From: an uncultured bacterium
GTDB taxonomy: Bacteria; Patescibacteriota; Microgenomatia; UBA1400; PJMF01
DNA: 8,690 nt
Direction: 5' to 3'
NCBI GenBank assembly: GCA_903891335.1
Contig: CAITDX010000049.1
Span: forward strand, 1-8,690
Part shown: positions 1 through 6,740 of the stretch, in pieces
How positions within the stretch are numbered: position 1 is the stretch's first letter
Layout: the number at the start of each line of letters is the position of its first letter
Notes under the pieces: model-generated
Database searches by the model: none
Seen by the model: only the letters and a program-made list of their open reading frames with translations
What the model was told of the DNA's origin: nothing
Translations under genes and position numbers: made by a program

Positions 1-203
1 GCGGTAAGTGCATTCCTTGTTTCAAGGGTTCAGCCTCTTTGGCCAAATTAATTGATGAATTGGCCGAAAATGAGCCTATTCCTTGGGAGCAGATTAGTGC
101 CATCGTCAAAGACATGGGGAGAGGGTCTTTTTGCAACCTCGGCACCTCAATTGTCTTGCCGGTGCGTAGTTACGCTAATAATATTCTCAATCTGGTGCTT
201 TAA
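1..203 (+). CDS. NuoF-like NADH-binding flavoprotein, C-terminal fragment
   Basis: The window starts inside this gene; only the last 66 complete codons plus part of one more are present, in the frame where GGT at 3-5 is a codon, ending at TAA 201-203. The fragment begins (C)GKCIPCFKG and later has GRGSFCNLG. This is the spacing of the four cysteines that hold the N3-type 4Fe-4S cluster at the C terminus of NuoF / 51-kDa subunits (CGKCxPCR...G.LCxLG), also seen in HoxF/HndC-type hydrogenase and formate dehydrogenase subunits. The first cysteine codon is cut by the window edge, but its last two bases fit TGC. These subunits pass electrons from NADH through FMN and Fe-S clusters at the cytoplasmic face. 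Whether it belongs to complex I or to a soluble hydrogenase cannot be told, because its partners lie outside the window. The usual Arg after the third Cys is Phe here. Confidence 0.85.
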   Translation, partial: GKCIPCFKGSASLAKLIDELAENEPIPWEQISAIVKDMGRGSFCNLGTSIVLPVRSYANNILNLVL

Positions 204-215
204 ATTTAGTTCATA

Positions 216-221
216 TATAAT
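216..221 (+). promoter_or_regulatory. Putative -10 box (TATAAT) for the ABC exporter operon
   Basis: A perfect TATAAT lies in the 47-bp gap between the NuoF-like stop and the adaptor start. No good -35 is visible: the best-spaced hexamer, TGGTGC at 193-198, matches poorly. If used, transcription would begin near 228 and give a leader of about 20 nt. The region is AT-rich, so chance occurrence is possible. It is the only promoter candidate seen for the three-gene exporter operon, which could otherwise be read through from the NuoF-like gene. Confidence 0.4.
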
Positions 222-250
222 AAGGTGTTTAAGTTACAAAAAGAAATCTT

Positions 251-1276
251 ATGTTTGCTGCACTCATGTCTTTTATCAAGAAACGTTGGAAATTTATCCT
301 TGGAGCCTTGCTTGTTCTTGGCTTAGGATTGTGGTGGTGGCAAAGTAGTCAAGCCAAAAAGCCTCAACTGACCTTTGTTTCTCCTACCCGTGAAGACATT
401 GTTTCAAGTATTACTATTTCTGGTCGTGTTGACGCCAAAGAAAAAGCACGCTTGCGCTTTGTAGCCGGTGGCAAGGTAGTGTATCTGGGCGCCAAGGAAG
501 GTGATGAAGTCAAGAAATGGCAAACCATTGCTACTATTGATCGAGCTGCTCTCCAGAAGCAACTCCAACAAAACCTCAATTCTTACATGAAAGAGCGCTA
601 TGATTTTGAAAATGTTCGTGATGACATCAAGGATCGAGTGCTTGAGACAGAAGAGCAGCGCTCGGTTGCCAAAGATCAGTATGATCTCGAAAACCAAGTC
701 CTCAATGTCGAGATTCAGAGCATTGCCATTGCAAATACTTCTTTAACCGCTCCATTCACTGGCGTTTTAACTGTTTCTCCAACCGCAGTCACGGGTGTAC
801 AGCTACTCGCAACCGACTATTTTGAAATTGTTAATCCTGACACCTTGATTTTCCGTGCCGCTCTTGACGAGATCGACTTGCACAAAGTGCAACTTGGTCA
901 GGCTAGTCAGGTAGTTTTGGATGCGTACGATGAAGAGGCAATTGATACCGCAGTTAGCTATATTTCCTATGTCAGTAGTGAATCTTCCAGCGGCACTGTC
1001 TTTTTACTGGAGTTTCCGCTCACTGGCGCAAGCTTGCAAAAATATCGCCTTGGGATGAATGGTGACGCGATCATCAAATTAGCCGAGAAGCAAAATGTCC
1101 TGACGATTCCTCTAGATGCCATTAGCGAGCGCGACGGCAAGGTTTATGTGCAGGTCAAAGCAGATAATCCTGAAGGTTCAGAAGAGCGAGAAATTAGCAC
1201 TGGTCTGGAGAGTGATGATAAGGTTGAGGTGATTGCTGGACTAAGTGAGACCGATTTAGTAGTTTTGCCAGAGTAA
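251..1276 (+). CDS. Periplasmic-adaptor-like (HlyD/MacA/YknX family) subunit of ABC exporter
   Basis: This 341-aa protein is the membrane-fusion/adaptor subunit of an ABC exporter. Residues 1-13 are basic, a hydrophobic segment at about 14-30 anchors it in the membrane, and the rest should face outward. It has the typical split order: first half of a lipoyl/barrel-sandwich domain (about 55-97, with GKVVYLGAKEGDEV), a charged alpha-helical hairpin (about 98-162), the second lipoyl half (LTAPFTGVLT at 165-174), a beta-barrel region (about 195-280, ending in RLGMNGDAIIKL), and a C-terminal membrane-proximal domain (about 283-341). The helical hairpin is short, as in adaptors such as YknX that need not reach an outer-membrane channel. 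The ATG at 251 was chosen because it keeps positive charge before the anchor; ATG at 275 is an alternative, and neither has a strong Shine-Dalgarno site. It lies 19 bp upstream of the ATPase gene, clearly in one operon. Confidence 0.9.
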   Translation: MFAALMSFIKKRWKFILGALLVLGLGLWWWQSSQAKKPQLTFVSPTREDIVSSITISGRVDAKEKARLRFVAGGKVVYLGAKEGDEVKKWQTIATIDRAALQKQLQQNLNSYMKERYDFENVRDDIKDRVLETEEQRSVAKDQYDLENQVLNVEIQSIAIANTSLTAPFTGVLTVSPTAVTGVQLLATDYFEIVNPDTLIFRAALDEIDLHKVQLGQASQVVLDAYDEEAIDTAVSYISYVSSESSSGTVFLLEFPLTGASLQKYRLGMNGDAIIKLAEKQNVLTIPLDAISERDGKVYVQVKADNPEGSEEREISTGLESDDKVEVIAGLSETDLVVLPE

Positions 1277-1280
1277 AACG

Positions 1281-1288
1281 AAGAGGTG
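1281..1288 (+). promoter_or_regulatory. Strong ribosome binding site of the ATPase gene
   Basis: AAGAGGTG sits 7 nt before the ATG at 1296 and pairs well with the anti-Shine-Dalgarno end of 16S rRNA. It is one of the clearest ribosome binding sites in the window and fixes the start of the ATPase gene. Confidence 0.8.
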
Positions 1289-1295
1289 TGTCTGT

Positions 1296-2030
1296 ATGTT
1301 GCTAGAACTAAAGCATGTATCCAAAACCTATGAAATTGGTGATACAGTCATCAGGGCTTTGGATGAAATTTCTTTGGGTGTAGCTGAAAAAGAATTTGTT
1401 GCCATTATGGGTCCTTCTGGATCTGGCAAATCAACGTTTTTGCAAGTGGCGAGTATGTTGGCTGAACCAAGTAGTGGTGAGATTTTCCTATCTGGTCAAG
1501 AAGTGTCTAGTTACAATGAAATTCAACGAGCACATTTGCGTAACAAGCAAATTGGTTTTGTTTTTCAATCCTTTAACTTATTGGCTCGTACTTCAGCTCT
1601 TGAAAATGTAATGCTGCCTTTGTTTTATGCTGGCTATGGTGCTGATTCAAGTGAAGCTCGAGAAAAAGCCAAGGTGATGCTGGAACGAGTTGGATTGGGT
1701 AATCGGCTCAATAATACGCCCGCCCAACTTTCTGGAGGTCAGCAACAGCGGGTGGCAATTGCTCGAGCGCTGATTAATGATCCAACCATTATTTTTGCCG
1801 ATGAACCAACGGGTAATCTTGACTCCAAAAGCGGTGAGGATATCAAGCAAATTTTGCGTGAACTCAACCAAGAAGGCAAGACGATTATCATGGTGACTCA
1901 CGAAGATGATGTGGCAGCGATTGCCAAGCGCCAGATCGTGTTTAGAGATGGCAAGGTTCTGAGCGACAGTGCAGTTCACCACAAAAGTTCAACTACCAGC
2001 AAAGCCAAAAAACAGAAAGGCCGCTCGTGA
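1296..2030 (+). CDS. ABC exporter ATP-binding protein (MacB/LolD/YknY type)
   Basis: This 244-aa cytoplasmic ATPase powers the exporter encoded on either side. All nucleotide-binding motifs are intact: Walker A GPSGSGKST (39-47), Q-loop Gln91, signature LSGGQ (145-149) followed by QQRVAIARAL, Walker B IIFADE (165-170), D-loop NLD (174-176) and switch His202. The order and wording (FVFQSFNLL, DEPTGNLDSKSG, TIIMVTHE) place it in the MacB/LolD/YknY/FtsE-like subfamily, whose partners are four-helix permeases with a large extracellular domain. The last 15 or so residues form a Lys/Ser-rich tail (KSSTTSKAKKQKGRS) beyond the usual family end. Its stop TGA overlaps the GTG start of the permease (GTGA, 2027-2030), a classic sign of translational coupling. 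The substrate is not shown by the sequence. Confidence 0.96.
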   Translation: MLLELKHVSKTYEIGDTVIRALDEISLGVAEKEFVAIMGPSGSGKSTFLQVASMLAEPSSGEIFLSGQEVSSYNEIQRAHLRNKQIGFVFQSFNLLARTSALENVMLPLFYAGYGADSSEAREKAKVMLERVGLGNRLNNTPAQLSGGQQQRVAIARALINDPTIIFADEPTGNLDSKSGEDIKQILRELNQEGKTIIMVTHEDDVAAIAKRQIVFRDGKVLSDSAVHHKSSTTSKAKKQKGRS

Positions 2031-3241
2031 CCGTTGCTTCAGTCGCCAAACTAGCCTTCAAATCAATCATGCTCAACAAAAGTCGCTCTTTCTTGACGAT
2101 GTTAGGGGTGATTATTGGTGTTGGTTCAGTGGTGCTTTTGACAAGTATTGGTACTGGTTTGCAGGCCTATGTGACTGATCAATTTGCGAGTCTAGGTAGC
2201 AACATTCTCTATGTGGTGCCAGGAAATCCCTTTGGTGAGAACGGTGGTTTTGGTGGTGAACAGGCTATGATCGAGAGCACTCGCCCAATTTTGAAGCGGA
2301 GTTATTTCAATCAAGTCTTGCGTAATAATCGTGATCTTATCAAGGATGGTACGGTCACAGCCATTAACGTGGCTGAAGCCAAATATGGCAAGGAAACTAA
2401 GAAAGTGACTTTGTATTCGATCATGAGTTCCTATGAAACAGTATATAGTTCACCGGCAGAAAAGGGTCGTTGGTTTACTGATGCTGAAGAAGAGAAGGCA
2501 GAGCGGGTAGTATTGCTTGGTAAAAAAATTGCCGAAGAGCTTTTTGGACAAGTTGATCCAGTTAATAAGCGGGTGCTTTTAAATGGTCAGGGGTATACGG
2601 TGCTTGGAGTTCTGGGCGAGAAGGGTGGTGGTTTTGGTGGGCCAAGCTTCGATAATTATGTCTACATGCCACTGGAAACCTCTTTTAAGTATTTTGACAC
2701 TGAGTTAGTTGACTCCTTTATCTTCGAAGTTCGAGACAAAGAACAAATCAAAGAATCAACGCTTGCGATCGAAAAAACCATGAGTAAATATCTGGACGAA
2801 GATGAGTTTACCGTCTTCGATCAGACGCAGTTACTGACCACGATCAATAGTATCTTAGGGATGTTGACGGTGGGTTTGGGTGGCATTGCGGCAATTTCTT
2901 TGGTGGTGGGTGGTATTGGTATCATGAATATCATGTTGGTGGCAGTGACTGAGCGTACTCGTGAAATTGGTTTGCGCAAGGCACTCGGAGCAACTCCAAA
3001 TTTGATTTTATTGCAATTTTTGATTGAAGCAGCATTGCTTTCTGTACTTGGTGGTTTGATTGGCTTACTGATTGCTTATCTTGGTTCACTAGCTCTACAA
3101 CCCTATTTCCCAGCCAAGGTGACGCTCGAAGCAGTGATTCTAGCTTTTGGGGTATCGACTGTGGTGGGTTTGGTCTTTGGTGTGGCGCCTGCGCGCCGAG
3201 CTGCGAAGCTGTCGCCGATTGAAGCACTGCGGTATGAGTAA
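2027..3241 (+). CDS. ABC exporter permease (MacB/YknZ type, FtsX fold)
   Basis: A 404-aa integral membrane protein. One helix near the N terminus (about 22-44) is followed by a large outward-facing MacB-type domain (about 45-275), then three helices (about 279-305, 328-355, 367-388). The conserved coupling segment TERTREIGLRKALGA (308-322) follows helix 2, and the C terminus has PARRAAKLSPIEALRYE, both hallmarks of MacB/FtsX-type permeases. Such proteins work by mechanotransmission: ATP hydrolysis inside drives movement of the outer domain. The length matches stand-alone permeases such as YknZ (about 400 aa) rather than MacB, which is fused to its ATPase. The start is GTG at 2027, overlapping the ATPase stop, with AGAAAGG at 2014-2020 as ribosome binding site. 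Two glycine-rich loops (about 66-77 and 197-205) stand out in the external domain. Likely exports a peptide, antibiotic or lipid-like substrate; which one is unknown. Confidence 0.95.
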   Translation: MTVASVAKLAFKSIMLNKSRSFLTMLGVIIGVGSVVLLTSIGTGLQAYVTDQFASLGSNILYVVPGNPFGENGGFGGEQAMIESTRPILKRSYFNQVLRNNRDLIKDGTVTAINVAEAKYGKETKKVTLYSIMSSYETVYSSPAEKGRWFTDAEEEKAERVVLLGKKIAEELFGQVDPVNKRVLLNGQGYTVLGVLGEKGGGFGGPSFDNYVYMPLETSFKYFDTELVDSFIFEVRDKEQIKESTLAIEKTMSKYLDEDEFTVFDQTQLLTTINSILGMLTVGLGGIAAISLVVGGIGIMNIMLVAVTERTREIGLRKALGATPNLILLQFLIEAALLSVLGGLIGLLIAYLGSLALQPYFPAKVTLEAVILAFGVSTVVGLVFGVAPARRAAKLSPIEALRYE

Positions 3242-3244
3242 AGT

Positions 3245-4435
3245 CTAAATATCCGCCAGCTTCTTACTCGGCCTGATTTGACTCACAATCAAGACATTGA
3301 GTAAAAATAATCCTCCCGCCAGATAAAAACTGGCGCTGTGGTGCAAGAAATTGGCTCCTCCGGCAAGTAGTGGCCCTAAAATTTGTCCAAGGGAGAGGTA
3401 GGCTTGATTGATGCCTAGCATTCCGCCCTGGTCTTCTTCGCGACTATGTTCTGAGATGAGCGCCGAATTCATGACCATGATCGGTGCAAAACTTACCATG
3501 TAGAGTCCAGAAATAATAGTAAAAATCAAAATTGATTGTTCTCGTCCAAAAGCAAGCATGACCAGTGCGGCACTAAGAGAGGCCAGAATGAGCACGCTTT
3601 GCTTGTTGGGCAGCACTTTGAGTAAAAGCTTAATGCCAGCAGCTTGCATAACCACCATGAGTAGACCAATGAGGCTATAAATCAAGCCGACTTGATTGGA
3701 GCTAAGTCGGAGCACATCGACGCTGTAACTTTGGAAACCAAAGACGAAGCTATTGTGGGCCGCGCTGGCAAGCAGCACGACTAATAAGATGTGACCAATA
3801 ATGGGGATGCGTAAGGCCTGGTGGAGTTTGTGAAGCTGAAACAAACCTTCTTTTTTGGTTTGTTGTTGGTGTCTACTCGCATTGGTTTCTGGCAGTAGCC
3901 AGGCAGTGAGGATGGCCGAGACGAAGCTGAAAATTCCACCTACAATAAAGGGTAAATTCAAAGCGATTTTCCCCAAAATTCCCCCCAGAGCTGGTCCAAC
4001 CAGAAAGCCGACTCCAAAAACCGCACCCAAGATGCCAAAGTACTTAGCTCGTTCCTTGCCTTTGCTTTGATCGGCAATCACTGCCTGAGCGACAGAGTTA
4101 TTGCCACCGGTGATACCGTCCAAAATTCTGGCGGTGAAAAGAAGTAGTGGCGTCGTGGCATAGGCGAAAAGCAATAAACTGGCACCGGTGCCAAATAAAC
4201 TAAACACGAGTAGTGGCTTACGACCATAGCGGTCTGATAGGCGCCCAATGATTGGTGTGGCTAGAAATTGAGCAATTGAAAAACTACTAAACATCAAGCC
4301 AACCATGAAAGAGCTCAGGCCAAATGCCTCGGCATAGGGGTACAGCAAAGGAATGATCAAGCCATAGCTGAGTGCATTGACCAGCATGACTAGACTCAGA
4401 ATGAGGACGACTTGATTTTGCTTCCGTTTATTCAC
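3245..4435 (-). CDS. MFS efflux transporter, DHA1 (TetA-like) family
   Basis: A 396-aa protein with about 12 hydrophobic helices and a hydrophilic central loop (about 183-207), the size and layout of DHA1 drug:H+ antiporters such as TetA. Motif A, GRLSDRYGRKP (64-74), lies between helices 2 and 3. Arg103 in TARILDGITGG is motif B. Motif C, the antiporter signature, is GAVFGVGFLVGPALGG (137-152) in helix 5. A GP pair recurs in the second half (354-355). Family knowledge says such proteins export small molecules in exchange for protons; the substrate cannot be read from sequence, so tetracycline resistance should not be assumed. The start is GTG, with only 9 bp after the kbl stop and no visible Shine-Dalgarno site, so translation probably depends on coupling to kbl. 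An internal ATG at residue 17 is a less likely start, because it would cut into helix 1. The stop is 3 bp from the oppositely oriented permease stop. Confidence 0.92.
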   Translation of the reverse strand: MNKRKQNQVVLILSLVMLVNALSYGLIIPLLYPYAEAFGLSSFMVGLMFSSFSIAQFLATPIIGRLSDRYGRKPLLVFSLFGTGASLLLFAYATTPLLLFTARILDGITGGNNSVAQAVIADQSKGKERAKYFGILGAVFGVGFLVGPALGGILGKIALNLPFIVGGIFSFVSAILTAWLLPETNASRHQQQTKKEGLFQLHKLHQALRIPIIGHILLVVLLASAAHNSFVFGFQSYSVDVLRLSSNQVGLIYSLIGLLMVVMQAAGIKLLLKVLPNKQSVLILASLSAALVMLAFGREQSILIFTIISGLYMVSFAPIMVMNSALISEHSREEDQGGMLGINQAYLSLGQILGPLLAGGANFLHHSASFYLAGGLFLLNVLIVSQIRPSKKLADI

Positions 4436-4444
4436 CAGTAAATT

Positions 4445-5701
4445 TTAAACAATTTGTAACTCTTTTGCAGCAGCAGTTAGAGCCTGCACGAAAGCCAACA
4501 CGTCTTCTCTGGTATGAGTGGCGCAGAGTTGCACGCGAATTTCATCGCGTCCCTTGGGAACAACCGGATAGTTGATGTTGGTGATGAGGAAACCTCGCTC
4601 AAACATGTTTTTGGCTAATTCTTTGGTTTTGACCGTATCACCAATCAATACCGCTTGAATGGGGTGTTCAGAAGGTGCGGCAAAGGCAAAGCCATTTTTG
4701 CTCAGCTCACTCTTGAGTAAAGCGACGTTGTCTTGCAAATTGCTTAGTAGTTGTTTGCCCTCGCTACTTTCAATCACATCGAGCGCTGCAGCTGCAGCGG
4801 CAGCAGTGCCTGGAGAGATGGAGTTAGAGTAGATGTAAGTGGCAGCAGATTCGCGCAGATAATCAATGGTGACCTGGTCAGCTACGACATACCCACCATC
4901 AGCCCCAAAACCCTTGCCAAGGGTGCCGATGAGAATATCAGCTCGAGCATTGGTGATTTCTTCAGTGCCACGACCAGTGGCGCCACAAGCGGCAACGCCA
5001 TGACAATCATCGACGATCAACAGAATCCCCTCTGCGTAGTCACCATCATGTGCATCAATGACTTGGCGGATGGCCGCTAAATCCTGATACTCTCCAAGCA
5101 TGCTAAAGACACCATCAGTGATCACTACTACGCGCTTGAATTTGCCTTTGTTGGCAACCAGCATTTCCTCAAGTGAGCTAGCTTGTAGATGTTTGAAGAT
5201 GAGCTTGGCTTCACTCTCAAGATTGCCCAGGCGCACGCCATCAATAATACTGCGATGATTGAGTTCATCAGAAATGACCAGGGTATCGCTGCTGATGAGT
5301 GAATCTTTGCTTTGGCCTTTGATCAAGCTAAAAATTACGGCCAAGTTGGTGGCAAAAGCACTCGAGAAAACCATGCCATCTTCGCGACCATGAAAAGTAG
5401 CTAATTTACGTTCAAGTTCACGATGAATGGCAAATGATCCAGAGATAAAGCGGACTGCTCCTGGGCCAGTGCCAAGGCATGCTCCTGCTTCGTGCTCAGC
5501 TTGCTTGAGTGTGGGGTGATGGCGCAAACCTAAATAGTCATTGGAGTTAAACAAGCTGATTGCTCGTCCATCAATAATCGCTTTGGGATTATGATCTGTG
5601 GTGAAGTCGCTGATCAGGCGCTCGAAACGCTTGCTGACGCCCGCGGCGTCAATGCGAGCTACCTCATCTTTGAGTGAATTAAAAAATGCTTGTTTTGCCA
5701 T
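4445..5701 (-). CDS. kbl: 2-amino-3-ketobutyrate CoA ligase (glycine C-acetyltransferase)
   Basis: A PLP enzyme of the alpha-oxoamine synthase family, 418 aa from the chosen ATG at 5699-5701. It would split 2-amino-3-ketobutyrate with CoA into glycine and acetyl-CoA in the cytosol. Visible landmarks, numbered from this start: NDYLGL (54-59), the glycine-rich GTGPGAVRFISGS (77-89), DELNHRS with the ring-stacking His149, VDDCHGVAACGATGRGT with His234, and GTLGKGFGADGG with the PLP-binding Lys263. The DD(S/C)H wording favours Kbl over the DEAH found in biotin-pathway BioF. The strongest support is the neighbour, threonine dehydrogenase, 31 bp upstream in the same direction. The reading frame is open to an ATG at 5764, but that would add 21 low-complexity basic residues and overlap the upstream gene by 32 bp. 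The ATG at 5701 has AGAAAG 7 nt before it and gives a length close to the family norm (about 400). Confidence 0.9.
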   Translation of the reverse strand: MAKQAFFNSLKDEVARIDAAGVSKRFERLISDFTTDHNPKAIIDGRAISLFNSNDYLGLRHHPTLKQAEHEAGACLGTGPGAVRFISGSFAIHRELERKLATFHGREDGMVFSSAFATNLAVIFSLIKGQSKDSLISSDTLVISDELNHRSIIDGVRLGNLESEAKLIFKHLQASSLEEMLVANKGKFKRVVVITDGVFSMLGEYQDLAAIRQVIDAHDGDYAEGILLIVDDCHGVAACGATGRGTEEITNARADILIGTLGKGFGADGGYVVADQVTIDYLRESAATYIYSNSISPGTAAAAAAALDVIESSEGKQLLSNLQDNVALLKSELSKNGFAFAAPSEHPIQAVLIGDTVKTKELAKNMFERGFLITNINYPVVPKGRDEIRVQLCATHTREDVLAFVQALTAAAKELQIV

Positions 5702-5732
5702 AGTGGTGCTTTCTGTGTGTTTTTTTGCTGAC

Positions 5733-6674
5733 TTATTTTTGTAATTTAGCTTTGACACCTTCATAAAGAGCCCGAGTCATGGCTGCTAAATCAAAGCTTT
5801 CCTGCCAACCCCAGTCTTCGCGAGCTCGACTGTCATCGATGGTTTGTGGCCAGCTTTCAGCAATTTGTTGTCTAGCGTCTGGCTCATAGCTAATCTGGAA
5901 ATCTGGGGAAATTTTCTTGATCTCAGCTACCAGCTCACCGGGAGTAAAGCTGATGGCAGCGAAATTGTAACTGGTGCGAACACTAATTTTCTCAGCAGGC
6001 GCCTCCATTAGGGCGATAGTGCCTTTGATAGCGTCATCCATGTACATCATGGGTAGACGGGCGTCTTCTTTGAGGAAACAGGTATAGGCATTGTCTTTGA
6101 TCAGACCGTAAAAAATATGAATAGCATACTCAGTCGTACCATCACCAGGAGCAGCTTTGTAGCCATTCAGACCTGGATAGCGTAGGCTACGGACGTCGAC
6201 ACCATAACGCTTGAAATAGTATTGACAGAGCAATTCGCCAGTGACTTTGCTGACACCATAAATGGTTGTCGGCTCGAGGCTAGTGTGTTGAGGAACGTCA
6301 TGTTTGGGAGTGGTTGGGCCAAAAGCGGCAATCGAGCTAGGCCAGAATACTTTGAGTTGATAATCTTTGGCTAAATCAAGGATGTTTTTGAGACCACCGA
6401 CATTGACATCCCAGGCTAAATCAGGTTGTTTTTCGCCGCCAACGGAGAGTAATCCTGCCAAATGATAGACAGTGCCGATGTTATATTTCTTGATGAGGGC
6501 TTCCATGGCCGCGTAGTCACGAACGTCACCCTGTTCGAGAATACCGTGAAAATTGCCATCAATGGTTTGTCGACCAAGGGCGATTACCTGATCATTGCCA
6601 TGTTTTTTTTGTAATTCGCTGACGAGGTCACTGCCAACTAAACCAAACGCGCCGGTAACTAAAATTTTTTGCAT
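5733..6674 (-). CDS. tdh: L-threonine 3-dehydrogenase, short-chain dehydrogenase (NAD-dependent epimerase-like) type
   Basis: A 313-aa extended short-chain dehydrogenase that oxidises L-threonine to 2-amino-3-ketobutyrate with NAD+. The Rossmann glycine motif is TGAFGLVG (7-14), the acidic turn after it includes GDVRD (49-53), catalytic Ser is in WPSSIAAFGP (111-120), and YGVSK (139-143) holds the catalytic Tyr and Lys. Features specific to SDR-type threonine dehydrogenases rather than sugar epimerases are EPTTIYG, LRYPGLNG, PGDGTTEYA, CFLKEDARLPMMYMDDA, the SFTPGEL stretch and DARQQIAESWPQTIDDSRAREDWGW near the C terminus. This type is unrelated to the zinc-dependent MDR threonine dehydrogenase of E. 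coli, although the symbol is shared. Length is normal for the family. AAAGG at 6681-6685 lies 6 nt before the ATG. It is followed by kbl, whose product removes the unstable ketobutyrate, so the pair forms one pathway. Confidence 0.94.
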   Translation of the reverse strand: MQKILVTGAFGLVGSDLVSELQKKHGNDQVIALGRQTIDGNFHGILEQGDVRDYAAMEALIKKYNIGTVYHLAGLLSVGGEKQPDLAWDVNVGGLKNILDLAKDYQLKVFWPSSIAAFGPTTPKHDVPQHTSLEPTTIYGVSKVTGELLCQYYFKRYGVDVRSLRYPGLNGYKAAPGDGTTEYAIHIFYGLIKDNAYTCFLKEDARLPMMYMDDAIKGTIALMEAPAEKISVRTSYNFAAISFTPGELVAEIKKISPDFQISYEPDARQQIAESWPQTIDDSRAREDWGWQESFDLAAMTRALYEGVKAKLQK

Positions 6675-6680
6675 ACACTG

Positions 6681-6685
6681 CCTTT
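6681..6685 (-). promoter_or_regulatory. Ribosome binding site of tdh
   Basis: On the minus strand AGAAAGG ends 6 nt before the tdh ATG. It is a good purine-rich ribosome binding site that supports the chosen start. Confidence 0.65.
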
Positions 6686-6723
6686 CTTTTGGATGCTAGC
6701 TGTCTTACTAGTCGTAGTTTCAA

Positions 6724-6736
6724 GCGTGTTTCACGC
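6724..6736. other. Short hairpin between the membrane-protein gene and tdh
   Basis: GCGTG-TTT-CACGC forms a 5-bp GC-rich stem with a 3-nt loop in the 66-bp gap upstream of tdh. Read on the minus strand it is followed by TTGAAAC, not by a run of T, so it is not a convincing intrinsic terminator. TTGAAA itself resembles a -35 box, but a well-spaced -10 is not evident (TAGCAT at 19 bp is the nearest). It may be a weak processing or attenuation point, or chance. Confidence 0.3.
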
Positions 6737-6740
6737 AGAT

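Noticed and set aside
52..348. 98-codon open frame on the + strand across the NuoF-like tail and the adaptor start
   Set aside because: It overlaps two better supported genes in another frame, and its product has no recognisable features.
2931..3227. Open frame on the minus strand inside the permease gene
   Set aside because: It lies opposite the conserved transmembrane half of the permease and is explained as a shadow of that coding sequence.
3245..4435. Calling the MFS protein a tetracycline resistance determinant
   Set aside because: Motifs A, B and C are shared by all DHA1 antiporters, and nothing in the sequence fixes the substrate.
5702..5764. Upstream in-frame ATG that would lengthen Kbl by 21 residues
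   Set aside because: The extra residues are low-complexity and basic, are not part of the family, and would overlap tdh. ATG at 5701 has a plausible ribosome binding site.
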